A stretch of 39,002 bases of DNA from CAZEDU01 sp964511185 (GCA_964511185.1 CAZEDU010000037.1:1-39002), one strand, 5' to 3'. Numbered from the stretch's first letter, positions 15,498 through 24,718 are shown. Notes: a model not told the origin generated them from the sequence alone. A program made the numbers and translations.

Positions 15498-16396
15498 TGA
15501 CGGCTTCCTTGCTCGCGTTGGCGTTGGCCGCCACCGCGCCTTCACCGAAGGTGGCGCTGACCTATGCGCGCGGGCCGGGCGCGGAGCAGTGCCCCGACGA
15601 GAGCGCGCTTCAGGCGGCGGTGGCTGCCCAGCTCGGCTTCAACCCTTTCGCCCACGACGGCACGCTGCTCGTCGACGCGCGCATCGAGAGCGCGAAGCCC
15701 GGGCTCAAGGCCCTCGTCACCACTCAAAGCGGCGGGCAGCCGCTGGGCAAGCGCGAGCTCAGCTCCGAGGCCGGGGATTGTTCGGAGCTCGCCAACGCCG
15801 TCGCGTTGGCCATCGCCATCGCCATCGACCCCGAGCTGCTCGTCCGTCCCAGGCCCGCGCCAACGCCTCCGGCACCTGCTCCGGCGCCGGAAGCGCCGGG
15901 CCTGCCGGTTCACTGGTACGGCGCCGTGGGCGCGCATGTCTCTGCGGGATTGTCCGCCCAGCCGGTGGCCGGCGGCTCGGCGGAGGTGGCCTTCCGGCGG
16001 GGCGCCTTCGGCTTGGGCCTGGAGGGCCGGGCGGATCTCGCCTCGACGACCTTCGTGGGGACCGGCCGCGTGACCACGTCCGTCCTCCTGGGCTCGCTGG
16101 TGCCCTGCGCCCACTTCTCGGCCCTGGGCGTCTGCGCGCCCTTCACCGCCGGCGCGCTGCAGCTCACCGGTGAGCTCGGCACCAACGCGCGACGCGAGTC
16201 CGGCTTCCTCGCGCTGGCGGGCGGCAGGCTCCAGCTCGACCTCCCGCCGCGGACCCGACTCTCCCTTCGGCCTTACCTGGAGGTGCAGGCCAGCCTGACG
16301 CGCATCACCGTCTTCTCGGGGCCACAGCCGCTCTGGGTGACCGCTCCGGTGGCCGGGCGCATCGGCCTCGCCGGCAGCATCCGCTTCACCGAGTGA
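15497..16396 (+). CDS. Secreted, possibly outer-membrane protein of unknown function
   Basis: A 299-residue protein with a short N-terminal signal-like segment (MTASLLALALAATAPSP). Residues 20-115 form a periplasmic domain with CPDESALQAAVAAQLGFNPF, a central REL strand and DCSELANAVALAIAIAIDPE. A Pro/Ala linker follows (about 118-135). The remainder alternates Gly/aromatic strands (YGAVGAHVSAGLSAQPV, AFGLGLEGRADL) and ends in a Phe-containing strand, as expected of a small outer-membrane beta-barrel. I recall this architecture as common and uncharacterised in myxobacteria. Its stop directly abuts the stop of the opposite-strand lipoprotein gene. Confidence 0.78.
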   Translation: MTASLLALALAATAPSPKVALTYARGPGAEQCPDESALQAAVAAQLGFNPFAHDGTLLVDARIESAKPGLKALVTTQSGGQPLGKRELSSEAGDCSELANAVALAIAIAIDPELLVRPRPAPTPPAPAPAPEAPGLPVHWYGAVGAHVSAGLSAQPVAGGSAEVAFRRGAFGLGLEGRADLASTTFVGTGRVTTSVLLGSLVPCAHFSALGVCAPFTAGALQLTGELGTNARRESGFLALAGGRLQLDLPPRTRLSLRPYLEVQASLTRITVFSGPQPLWVTAPVAGRIGLAGSIRFTE

Positions 16397-17062
16397 TCAC
16401 TGCTCGAAGCACAACAGCCGCCGTTCGCTGTTGCAGAAGCTCCAGAGCCCTTCGGTCCAGTGCTCGCTCGTGAAGCTGCCCGAGCCGGTCATCCCCTTCT
16501 CGTGGCCGCCCGACGTCCAGCTGTTGCAGTGCTCATCCGGGTGGCGGACGCCCATGAGCTTCGTGCCTGTCCAATAGGACGGCGCGAAGACCTCGCCTCC
16601 ATACTCGTCGCGCTCGAGCGGCGCGCTCGGGTAGCCACGCAGCTGCTCGCGGGTCGCGAAGACCACGCGGCTCGTGCCGACGAGCGCCCACGGCCCAGCG
16701 CTCGTGATGCGGGCGATCGCGTCGGTCGACGCGCTCGACAGCCACGCCGTCCAACGCCCGCCGAGCCCCGCGGTCTGCGCCGCGTTCGCGCACAGCCGGT
16801 CCGCGCCAGACAGCCCGCCGAGCGCATCGGCCGTGAACAGCGCCCGCGTGACGAAGAGCCGCTGGGGGGTCCCGCCCGGAAGCGCGGTGTCCGTCCCGCT
16901 GTCAGGGAGGTCCGTGGGCGCGTCGGGCGCGGGCTCCTCCTCGGGAGCTCCAGCGTCTGTCGAATCCACGATCACCCGGTCGCGCTCACCCGCCTGCAGC
17001 GCTTGATCACACGCGCACAGCCAAGCGGCGCAGCAGACCCAAATCCACCCACGCAACGACAT
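16397..17062 (-). CDS. Lipoprotein with DUF1554-like domain
   Basis: Signal peptide II protein: residues 1-17 are hydrophobic, and the lipobox LCAC puts the lipidated Cys at 18. An acidic Pro/Ala-rich linker (about 30-65) follows. The C-terminal 150 residues begin RLFVTRALFTADALGGLSGADRLC and have paired cysteines plus a final FCNSERRLLCFEQ. This resembles the DUF1554 family (endostatin/lectin-like fold) of surface lipoproteins; the family call is from memory of the pattern. GAGAGG sits seven bases before ATG 17062. A second linker-rich lipoprotein gene lies 75 bases upstream on the same strand. Confidence 0.8.
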   Translation of the reverse strand: MSLRGWIWVCCAAWLCACDQALQAGERDRVIVDSTDAGAPEEEPAPDAPTDLPDSGTDTALPGGTPQRLFVTRALFTADALGGLSGADRLCANAAQTAGLGGRWTAWLSSASTDAIARITSAGPWALVGTSRVVFATREQLRGYPSAPLERDEYGGEVFAPSYWTGTKLMGVRHPDEHCNSWTSGGHEKGMTGSGSFTSEHWTEGLWSFCNSERRLLCFEQ

Positions 17063-17137
17063 ACGGCACCTCTCGTACAGCCCACCGAGAGGCGCTTTCT
17101 GACACAGGGCCCGCGAGAAACGCCAGCGGCCGTCCGG

Positions 17138-17803
17138 CTACTGCCACCCGACGTTGACGTCGAGCGTCGTCACGTCGATGCACAAGCCGCCATCGACGGG
17201 CAGATCCGCCTGGAAGTCCCAACGCCGGAAGCGGAGGTTCGAGCCGGTGGCCACCAGCGCACCGGGCCCCGCATCTCGATCCGCCACGGTGACGGTGAAC
17301 GCGCCCGCCGTCGGCGCCATCCCGTAGTCGCAGACACCGCCTGTATCGCAGCCGCGGAACATCGAGAGACACACCGTGCAGCCGGTGAACTTACTCGTCT
17401 CTGAATAGGTCAGCGGAAACGGCAGCGGCACGCTCGCGTCGTCGGGGTGGTGCACCCGAACCACGACCTTCTCGTGGCCACCGTCGGGCGAGCTCGACGG
17501 ATCTGGCTCGTACAGCACGCCGACCGTCGTCTCGCTGTTCTCGTCGTAGAAACCGAAGGGAGTGTCCGTCGGGAAGCTCGAGTACACGACACACCCCGAG
17601 TCGACACCAGCGTCCGTGCCCGCATCGAGCCCGCCGTCCAGGCCTGCATCCTCGCCGGCGTCGTCGCCCCCGTCCGAAGGCTCACCGCCGTCGACCGGCG
17701 CCTCGGTGCCGGCGTCATCGCTGGGCAGCGGCTCTTCGGTGGTGCACCGCGCCAACATGACAGCGGTGGAGACGACCAGACACAAGATGTACCAGCGGCG
17801 CAT
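17138..17803 (-). CDS. Asp-Ala-Gly-rich lipoprotein of unknown function
   Basis: A 221-residue predicted lipoprotein: hydrophobic signal (YILCLVVSTAVML), lipobox LARC with Cys20, then a low-complexity linker of DAG/DGG repeats (about 30-70). The folded part (75-221) is Cys-rich with CTVCLSMFRGCDTGGVC, and ends in strands (LRFRRWDFQADLPV) suggesting an all-beta domain. GGGGAGG five bases before ATG 17803 fixes the start. The linker style is typical of myxobacterial surface lipoproteins. No known family was recognised. Confidence 0.8.
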   Translation of the reverse strand: MRRWYILCLVVSTAVMLARCTTEEPLPSDDAGTEAPVDGGEPSDGGDDAGEDAGLDGGLDAGTDAGVDSGCVVYSSFPTDTPFGFYDENSETTVGVLYEPDPSSSPDGGHEKVVVRVHHPDDASVPLPFPLTYSETSKFTGCTVCLSMFRGCDTGGVCDYGMAPTAGAFTVTVADRDAGPGALVATGSNLRFRRWDFQADLPVDGGLCIDVTTLDVNVGWQ

Positions 17804-17880
17804 GTGACCTCCCCATTCGTCCGGCCAGCTCCCATTACCGCAAGCCGCGGCGCCCCGATGCAAGACGCCGGCTCGACTGT

Positions 17881-19026
17881 TCACCCGGCGGCTTTGATCA
17901 GCTCGCGCGCGATGACCAACCGCTGAATTTCGCTGGTGCCTTCGTAGATGGTCTGCACGCGCGCGTCGCGCAGGTACCGCTCGACCGGGAACTCGTCGAT
18001 GTAGCCGTAGCCGCCGTGAATCTGGACCGCCTTGTCGCAGGCCCGGTTCGCCATCTCGCTCGAGAACACCTTCGCCATCGATGCCTCGCGGCTGAACGGC
18101 TTGCCGGCCTCCTTCAGCGAGGCCGCGCGCAGCGTGAGCAGCTCGGCGGCGGCGAGCTCCGTCTTCATGTTCGCCAGGAACCAACGCAGCGCCTGGAACT
18201 CGCCGATCGGTTGGCCGAACGCCTTGCGCTCCTGGCAGTAGCGCACGGAGGCCTCGAGCGCCGCCCGCGTGACGCCGACCGCCTGGCTGCCGATGCCGAT
18301 GCGGCCCCCGTCGAGCGCCATCATCGCCAGCTTGAAGCCGTCGCCCTCTTGGCCGAGCAGGTTCGCCGCGGGCACCTCGCAGTCCTCGAACGTGAGCGGC
18401 ACCGTGTTCGACGCGCGCAGCCCCATCTTGTCCTCGGGCTTCCCGACGATGAGCCCCGCGGTCTTTCCCTCGACGAGGAAGCACGACAGGCCGCGGTTGC
18501 CGGTGTCCGCGGTCCGCGCCCAGACGACCATCACGCCCGCGTACGCACCCGAGGTGATCCACTGCTTCGTGCCGTTGAGCACGTACTTGCCGCCGCGCTT
18601 CTCCGCCTTGGTGTTGAGCGCGCCCGGGTCGGACCCACAGTGCGGCTCCGACAGCGCGAACGCTCCGGCGACCGCCTCGCCCGACGTCAGCGCCGGCACG
18701 AACTTCTTCTTCTGCGCGTCATTGCCCACGCGGCTGATCAGCTCCGCGCACATATTGGTCACCGCCATGCCCACCGACGTCGCGGCGCAGGCCTGCGCGA
18801 TCTCCATCATCGCGAGCGCGTAGCTCACCGCCCCCGCCTCGGCGCCGCCCAGCTCGGCCGGCACGTTCACGCCGAGCAAGCCCAGCTCGCCCATCTGCCG
18901 GTAGAGCTCGACGGGGAACGCTTCCTTGCGGTCCCGCTCGCGGGCGCCGGGCGCCACCTTCTCGCGCGCGAACTTCCGGGCGGTGTCGCGAACCAGCAGC
19001 TGGGCTTCGTTCAGCTCGAGATCCAC
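17881..19026 (-). CDS. Acyl-CoA dehydrogenase (second of two)
   Basis: FAD-dependent acyl-CoA dehydrogenase of 381 residues, short-chain type by length and sequence style. The FAD/substrate motifs FALSEPHCGSD (about 134-144) and WITSGAYAG are present, and the catalytic base Glu362 lies in IYEGTSEIQRLV. The start is GTG 19026, chosen for GAGG six bases upstream and because the sequence begins exactly at the family N-terminus. It is last in the beta-oxidation operon, ten bases after the AgmX-like gene. Roughly parallel to the other dehydrogenase in the operon, but clearly divergent, so a different chain length or branched substrate is likely. Electrons would go to ETF, which is not encoded here. 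Confidence 0.92.
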   Translation of the reverse strand: MDLELNEAQLLVRDTARKFAREKVAPGARERDRKEAFPVELYRQMGELGLLGVNVPAELGGAEAGAVSYALAMMEIAQACAATSVGMAVTNMCAELISRVGNDAQKKKFVPALTSGEAVAGAFALSEPHCGSDPGALNTKAEKRGGKYVLNGTKQWITSGAYAGVMVVWARTADTGNRGLSCFLVEGKTAGLIVGKPEDKMGLRASNTVPLTFEDCEVPAANLLGQEGDGFKLAMMALDGGRIGIGSQAVGVTRAALEASVRYCQERKAFGQPIGEFQALRWFLANMKTELAAAELLTLRAASLKEAGKPFSREASMAKVFSSEMANRACDKAVQIHGGYGYIDEFPVERYLRDARVQTIYEGTSEIQRLVIARELIKAAG

Positions 19027-19035
19027 CCGCCGCCT

Positions 19036-19500
19036 CTACCGAATCGCCTTCAGGTTGAACGGGTACTCGATCGGGTGATCGCGGTTGTCGACCGGCTTGG
19101 GGAAGGTCATCGCCGACAGCACGGCCACCACGCAGTCGTGGAGCCTCGTCTCCTTGCCGAGTGGCCCCTTCTTCTGGACCTTGGCGTTCTTCACCAGCCC
19201 CTCGGGGGTGATGACGAACGAGGTCATCAGCTTGCCTTCGATCGGCGTCTCGCGCGTCGCGAGGTTGTCCTCGTAGCAGGCCTGAATCTGCGGCTGGTAG
19301 TGCTGCACGACCGTTCGGATCGACACGGGCGAGAACGCCATCTTCGACACGTCGAGCCCTTCGGGGGCCTTCGTCTCGGCCGGCGCGCTGGCGGCGCCCG
19401 CGGCCTCTTCCATCGCCTTCTTGGCGTCCTCGCGCTTGGCGTCGGCGGCGAACGCGCTGGCGGACACGAACAGAGCGAGCACTGAGAGGGCGGTCTTCAT
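19036..19500 (-). CDS. Periplasmic AgmX/PglI C-terminal domain-like protein
   Basis: A 154-residue secreted protein: signal peptide MKTALSVLALFVSASAFA, a charged Ala/Glu/Lys-rich spacer to about residue 58, then a TonB-C-like alpha/beta domain. Two cysteines are in the usual places, in IQACYEDNL and HDCVVAVLSAMTFPKP, probably forming a disulfide, with GKLMTSFVITPEGLVKNAKV between. This matches the AgmX/PglI C-terminal domain of myxobacterial gliding-associated and similar envelope proteins. AAGGAG sits eight bases before the ATG. It lies inside a beta-oxidation operon, between two acyl-CoA dehydrogenase genes with gaps of 5 and 9 bases, an unexpected place for an envelope protein. Confidence 0.82.
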   Translation of the reverse strand: MKTALSVLALFVSASAFAADAKREDAKKAMEEAAGAASAPAETKAPEGLDVSKMAFSPVSIRTVVQHYQPQIQACYEDNLATRETPIEGKLMTSFVITPEGLVKNAKVQKKGPLGKETRLHDCVVAVLSAMTFPKPVDNRDHPIEYPFNLKAIR

Positions 19501-19505
19501 GTGTG

Positions 19506-20648
19506 TCACTCCTTGAGGAGGCTGTTGGAGATCACGATGCGTTGAATCTCGCTCGTGCCTTCGTAGATTTCGGTGATGCGCGCGTCGCGCACGTGGCGCT
19601 CGGCGTCCATCTCTTTGCTGTAACCCATGCCGCCGTGGATCTGCAGGCCCTTGTTGGCGACGCGGCTCGCCATCTCGGAGGCGTACAGCTTCGCCATCGA
19701 GCTCTCGACGGTATGCCGCAGCCCCTGCTCGTGCAGGAGCGCCGCCTTCCACGTCAGCAGCCGGGCCGCGTCGATCTCGGTCGCCATGTCGGCGAGCATG
19801 AACTGAATGGCCTGGTGCTCCCGGATCGGCTTGCCGAAGGTCTGCCGCTCGCCGGAGTAGCGGAGCGCCTCCTCGAACGCGGCGCGCGCGATGCCGATCG
19901 CCTGCGCGGCGATGCCGATGCGGCCGCCGTCCAGCGTCCACATGGCGATCTTGAACCCGTCGCCCTCCTTCCCGATCAGGTTCTTCGCCGGCACGCGCAC
20001 GTCCTCGAGGAAGATCGAGCACGACCACGCCGCGTTGATGCCCATCTTCTTGTCGGGCGGCGCGCGCGTGAAGCCAGGCGCATCGGTGGGGATGAGGAAG
20101 GCCGAGATGCCCCGGTGGGCGGCGGCCTTGTCGGTGACCGCGAAGAGCAGGATGGCGTCCGCCTTCGGGCCGACGGTGATCCAGTTCTTCGAGCCGTTGA
20201 TGACGTACTCGTCGCCCTTCTTCACCGCGACCGTCTTGAGCGCCGCCGCGTCCGAGCCGACGTCGGGCTCGGTCAGCCCGAAGCAGCCGAGCTTCTCCCC
20301 GCGCGCGAACGGCGCGAGGAAGGTCTGCTTCTGCTCGGGCGTGCAGAACTTGGCGATCGGGTCGCAGTACAGCGAGTTGTTGACGCTTAAGATCACGCCG
20401 GTCGACGCGCACCCGCGCGAGATCTCCTCGATGACGATCGCGTAGCAGAGCGGGTCGAGCCCGGCCCCGCCTTCGCTCTCGGGCACCTGCACGCCGAAGA
20501 GCGACAGCTCCTTCAGCTTGGCGAGCGCCTCCGCGGGCCAGGCGTGCTGCTCGTCCCACTTCCGCGCGTTGGGGATGAGCTCGCGCGCGGCGAACTCGCG
20601 GCAGACCTGTTGGATCTCTCGTTGGATGTCGGTGAGCTCGAAGTTCAT
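19506..20648 (-). CDS. Acyl-CoA dehydrogenase (butyryl-CoA dehydrogenase-like)
   Basis: A 380-residue flavoprotein dehydrogenase. FGLTEPDVGSDAAAL (about 123-137) and NWITVGPKAD bind FAD and substrate; the catalytic Glu363 lies in IYEGTSEIQRIV. Length and sequence style fit a short-chain, butyryl-CoA-like enzyme. The ATG overlaps the enoyl-CoA hydratase stop by one base (TGATG), so the genes are translationally coupled. Together with the hydratase and the 3-hydroxyacyl-CoA dehydrogenase it forms three of the four beta-oxidation steps; the thiolase may be the one at 4757-5935. Confidence 0.93.
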   Translation of the reverse strand: MNFELTDIQREIQQVCREFAARELIPNARKWDEQHAWPAEALAKLKELSLFGVQVPESEGGAGLDPLCYAIVIEEISRGCASTGVILSVNNSLYCDPIAKFCTPEQKQTFLAPFARGEKLGCFGLTEPDVGSDAAALKTVAVKKGDEYVINGSKNWITVGPKADAILLFAVTDKAAAHRGISAFLIPTDAPGFTRAPPDKKMGINAAWSCSIFLEDVRVPAKNLIGKEGDGFKIAMWTLDGGRIGIAAQAIGIARAAFEEALRYSGERQTFGKPIREHQAIQFMLADMATEIDAARLLTWKAALLHEQGLRHTVESSMAKLYASEMASRVANKGLQIHGGMGYSKEMDAERHVRDARITEIYEGTSEIQRIVISNSLLKE

Positions 20649-21430
20649 CAGCGGCCTTTGAAGTTCGGTGAGCGTTTCTCGAGGAAGGCGCGCATGCCTT
20701 CGCGTTGGTCTTCAGAGCCAAACAGCATGGAGAACCCCTGGCGCTCGAGCTCATTCGCGCTGCGCAGATCGCCGTCCGCGCCGAACTCGATCACCCGCTT
20801 GGCCTGCGCGATGGCGAGCGGTCCCTTCGTCATCATCTTCGCGGCCACCGCCCGGCAGTGCGCCATCAGCTGGTCCGGCGGCACCACGTCCAGGACCAGG
20901 CCAACCTCCTTCGCCCGCGCGGCGTCGATGGTGTCGCCGGTGAAGATGAGCTCCTTCGCCCGCGCCCGGCCGACCAAACGGGTGAGCCGCTGCGTGCCGC
21001 CGAAGCCGGGGATCACCCCCAGCCCCACCTCCGGCAGCCCGAACTTCGCCCTCTCGGACGCGTAGATGAGGTCGCAGCACAGCGCGAGCTCGCACCCGCC
21101 GCCGAGCGCGAAGCCGTTCACCGCGGCGATGGTCGGCACCGACAGCGTCTCCATGATGTGAAAGACACGGTGGCCCAGACCGGCGAATTCACGCGCCTGG
21201 CTCGGCGTGAACTCGGCCATCTCGGCGATGTCGGCGCCCGCGACGAAGGCCTTCTCCCCGCCTCCGGTGACGATCAGCGCGCGCAGCTGCTCGGTGTGCG
21301 AGACCACCCGCAAGGCCAGCTCGACCTCTTGCAGCGCCTTGGTGTTGAAGGCGTTGAGCGCCTTGGGGCGATCGACCGTGAGGATCGCCAAGGACGCCTC
21401 GAGCTCCAATCGAATGTTCTCGTAAGCCAT
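20648..21430 (-). CDS. Enoyl-CoA hydratase (crotonase family)
   Basis: A 260-residue crotonase hydrating trans-2-enoyl-CoA to 3-hydroxyacyl-CoA. The oxyanion-hole strand KAFVAGADIAEM and the loop ALGGGCELALCCD are present. Both catalytic glutamates are there: Glu114 (GGGCEL) and Glu134 (GLPEVGLG), with the PGFGGTQRL helix behind. ATG 21430 has GAGG eight bases upstream and follows the dehydrogenase stop by 12 bases. All family hallmarks are intact. The operon position fits short-chain fatty acid oxidation or its reversal. Confidence 0.93.
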   Translation of the reverse strand: MAYENIRLELEASLAILTVDRPKALNAFNTKALQEVELALRVVSHTEQLRALIVTGGGEKAFVAGADIAEMAEFTPSQAREFAGLGHRVFHIMETLSVPTIAAVNGFALGGGCELALCCDLIYASERAKFGLPEVGLGVIPGFGGTQRLTRLVGRARAKELIFTGDTIDAARAKEVGLVLDVVPPDQLMAHCRAVAAKMMTKGPLAIAQAKRVIEFGADGDLRSANELERQGFSMLFGSEDQREGMRAFLEKRSPNFKGR

Positions 21431-21442
21431 GGTCGTTCGTCC

Positions 21443-22291
<849 letters not shown>

Positions 22292-22318
22292 GCCCACCTC
22301 GCGGAGAGAAAGGCGACC

Positions 22319-22347
22319 CTCTTAATTCGCGATCTGGGAGGGGTCAA
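22319..22347 (-). promoter_or_regulatory. Promoter candidate for the beta-oxidation operon
   Basis: On the minus strand TTGACC (22342-22347, 5 of 6) is followed after exactly 17 bases by TAAGAG (22319-22324, 3 of 6). It overlaps the end of the small upstream gene and sits about 30 bases before the dehydrogenase ATG. Confidence 0.42.
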
Positions 22348-22553
22348 CGCGTCGTGCGCTTGCGGAGGCGCGCGCGTCGCGGCGTGTGCTTCTTCGCCTC
22401 GAGCGGCTTCTCGATCGCGAGCGGCGCGCGGAAACCGAGCAGCCCCAGGTCGACCATGAGCCGCAGCATGCCGATCTCTTCGTCTGGGTTCCTGGGCTCA
22501 GGTGCGTCGTCTCGGATGCTCATCAAAGTTGCCTCGGCCTCACCACGGAACAT
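22344..22553 (-). CDS. Small basic-tailed hypothetical protein
   Basis: A possible 69-residue protein (59 if started at ATG 22523). A GGGGGA ribosome site stands eight bases before ATG 22553, and a GAGG lies before the inner ATG. An acidic start (RDDAPEPRNPDEE) leads to a short hydrophobic helix (MLRLMVDLGLLGF) and a very basic end (KKHTPRRARLRKRTTR). No family was recognised. The acid-to-base layout looks like a real protein, but the short length keeps confidence moderate. Confidence 0.45.
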   Translation of the reverse strand: MFRGEAEATLMSIRDDAPEPRNPDEEIGMLRLMVDLGLLGFRAPLAIEKPLEAKKHTPRRARLRKRTTR

Positions 22554-22683
22554 GCGTCTTCCCCCTGAAGGACGGCGTGCTTCGTCGTTGGCGCGAGGAC
22601 TCCCCACCGCCAAGTTTGGATGGGTTGTCGGAATCGGCTGCGAGAAGTTGCTACAGGTCGGCGCCAGACGTCGCGCGGGCAAC

Positions 22684-23046
22684 TCAGCGAAACGACGCGA
22701 CCACGGTCTTCTCGTCGCTGACCTGGACGGGCTTCGAGAAGGGCTGCGCGGCGCTCCCGCCCGCTCGCCGCACGAAGGCGCGCGCCACGTACGCGCCCGG
22801 CTTGAGCGAGAGCTTGGCCACCGGATCGCCCGAGGCGCCCTGGGGGTACTTCAGCTCGATGCGCTGGAGGAGATCTTCCCCCCGCCAGAGCTGCAGCTCG
22901 ACCTGGCGGATGTCGGCGGCTTCTCCCGGGAGCTGCCAGATCACCTCCCGCTCGGTGGGGAGAAACCCGGCGCCGCCTTGCCAGAGCCACAGCCCGAGCA
23001 GCGCGGCGACGATGAGCGGCAGACGTTTGACGATCGCGGACTTCAT
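22684..23046 (-). CDS. Membrane-anchored or secreted small protein, unknown
   Basis: A 120-residue protein with an N-terminal hydrophobic segment (LPLIVAALLGLWLWQGGAGF) that is either an uncleaved anchor or a signal peptide. The outer part is a beta sandwich-like domain (VELQLWRGEDLLQRIELKYP, LSLKPGAYVARAFVRR) ending VVASFR. ATG 23046 overlaps the preceding gene stop (TGATG), so they are coupled. The domain resembles a small carbohydrate- or PEGA-like beta module by pattern only. Function is unknown. Confidence 0.7.
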   Translation of the reverse strand: MKSAIVKRLPLIVAALLGLWLWQGGAGFLPTEREVIWQLPGEAADIRQVELQLWRGEDLLQRIELKYPQGASGDPVAKLSLKPGAYVARAFVRRAGGSAAQPFSKPVQVSDEKTVVASFR

Positions 23047-23516
23047 CACTCGTCCTTCTTCGCGCGCCTGCCCCGCCCGGCCTTGATCTCGCTGACCACG
23101 ACGCTCGGCGTCTTCGCGGCGGCCTCGCGCTTGGCGTCCGACGGAGGCACCAGGCGGATCTCCGCCTTCACCTCGACCGTCATTCCGGCCAACAGCTTGA
23201 GGAACTCCTCGCGCAGCTTCTCGGACTGCAGGAAGCGGCGAATCTCCTCGGACACCACGCGGCCGATGTCGTCCTTCGTCTTCTCCGCCTGCGACAGAAT
23301 GAAGCCCAGCGCTTCCTTGGGGAGCTTGAGCTGGCCCGCGAGGCTGCGCAGCCCCTCCTCGGTCATGAAGAGCGCGCCCAGGCCGGCCACCGCCATCTTC
23401 CGGACGAACTCCGGCACGAAGCTCGCCGCCGCGCCGGTGCGCGTCTTCGCGTCCGCGCCGCCTTCGGAGAAGAACGGATCGTCCAGCGGGTCGGGAGGGA
23501 GGTCGTCGGGGGCCAT
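23046..23516 (-). CDS. Alpha-helical protein of unknown function, phasin-like in style
   Basis: A 156-residue protein. After an acidic Pro-rich start comes VRKMAVAGLGALFMTEEGLRSL, then a long amphipathic helix (KLPKEALGFILSQAEKTKDDI, then VSEEIRRFLQSEKLREEFLKLL) and a charged basic tail (AGRGRRAKKDE). The Ala/Gly hydrophobic patch followed by TEE and long helices recalls phasin-like or ribosome/granule-associated proteins, but no family can be named. ATG 23516 is preferred; a GTG at 23531 is the alternative. It follows the mrp gene by 19 bases and is coupled to the membrane protein after it. Confidence 0.68.
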   Translation of the reverse strand: MAPDDLPPDPLDDPFFSEGGADAKTRTGAAASFVPEFVRKMAVAGLGALFMTEEGLRSLAGQLKLPKEALGFILSQAEKTKDDIGRVVSEEIRRFLQSEKLREEFLKLLAGMTVEVKAEIRLVPPSDAKREAAAKTPSVVVSEIKAGRGRRAKKDE

Positions 23517-23535
23517 GGCGTTCCAGTTCACCTTT

Positions 23536-24619
23536 CTAACGCTGCGCCACGCCAGCGACCTGGCCGGACTGACCGATGACCGGCAGACGAACGCGCGCGT
23601 TCTCCGTCGAGATGCGCCCGGCGATCGATCGCGCGATCGACAGGAACGCCTCGGCCTCGGGCGAGTCGGGCACGCCCACGACCACCGGAACGCCCCGGTC
23701 GCCCGCCTGCCGCACCTTGAGATCGAGCGGCAGCTCGCCCAGGAACGGGATGCCCATCACCTCGGAGGCCTTGCGCCCGCCGCCGTGGTCGAAGATCGGC
23801 GTCCCCTGCTGGCAGTGCGGGCAGACGAACTGGCTCATGTTCTCGACGATGCCCAGCACGGGGATGTGCACCTTGTCGAACATCTGCTTCGCGCGCACCA
23901 CGTCCGCCAGCGCCACGTCTTGCGGCGTGGTGACCAGCACCGCGCCCGCCGCGCGCACCTGCTGCGAGATCGACAGCGCCACGTCGCCGGTGCCGGGCGG
24001 CAGGTCGAGCACGAGGTAGTCCAGCTCGCCCCAGTTCACGTCGCGCACCAGCTGCATCAACGCGCCGTGCAGCATGGGGCCGCGCCAGACGAGCGCCTGG
24101 TCCGGGTCGACGAGGAAGCCGATCGACATCACCCGCATGCCGTGCGCCTCGAGCGGATCGAGCGTCTTCCCGTCGCGGCTCACCGGCTTGCGGCGGATGC
24201 CGGTCATGAGCGGAATCGAAGGGCCGTAGAAGTCGGCGTCCAGGAGGCCGACCCTGGCGCCGCACCGCGCCAGCGCCGCCGCGAGGTTGACCGCCCTTGC
24301 CCGCGCCCACCAGCACCACGTTCTTCACGCCCGGCAGGAGCGACTCCTTGCCCAGCCCCGCCGGCGCGGGCCGCACCTGAGCGCCCCACTGGATGTCGAA
24401 GCTCTCGAGCCCCGGCACCGCCTTGAGCGCGGCCTCGGCGTCGGCCTGGATCTTCCCCTTCAGCGGGCACGCCGGCGTCGTCAGCTCGATCTTCAGCGTG
24501 GCGCGCGCACCCTGGACCCGGAGGTCCTTCACCATGCCCGCGCGGACCAGGTCGATGTTCAGCTCGGGGTCCATCACCTTGGACAGGGCCGCCAGCACGT
24601 CGCGCTCGGAAACACTCAT
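23536..24619 (-). pseudogene. mrp: Mrp/ApbC Fe-S carrier ATPase with P-loop deleted and frame broken
   Basis: Mrp/ApbC proteins carry Fe-S clusters to target enzymes. The first frame (ATG 24619) encodes the N-terminal MIP18/DUF59 domain (DPELNIDLV, TTPACPLKG) and runs into the nucleotide fold as GVKNVVLVGAGKGG. There, near base 24292, it breaks; the family continuation VNLAAALARCGARVGLLDAD appears in another frame and goes on to the stop at 23536, including DLPPGTGD and the cluster-binding VCPHC. Compared with the usual GKGGVGKSTVAVNLA, 23 bases are missing, removing exactly the Walker A P-loop. A GGCGG repeat expected on both sides could explain the loss by slippage or by misassembly. As given, the gene cannot make a working ATPase. 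Confidence 0.85.
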
Positions 24620-24658
24620 CGTTGCACCCGAAGAAGAGGGAGGCGTTACGGGGCCCTT

Positions 24659-24685
24659 CTTTTACGTCAAGCCCCAAGGTGTCAA
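24659..24685 (-). promoter_or_regulatory. Promoter candidate for mrp
   Basis: On the minus strand a perfect TTGACA (24680-24685) is followed after 15 bases by TAAAAG (24659-24664, 4 of 6). The spacer is short. The -10 lies 40 bases before the mrp ATG. A second TTGACG lies inside the spacer. Confidence 0.4.
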
Positions 24686-24718
24686 GCCGACCTTCCATAA
24701 CGGCGCCGGGCGCGCGCT

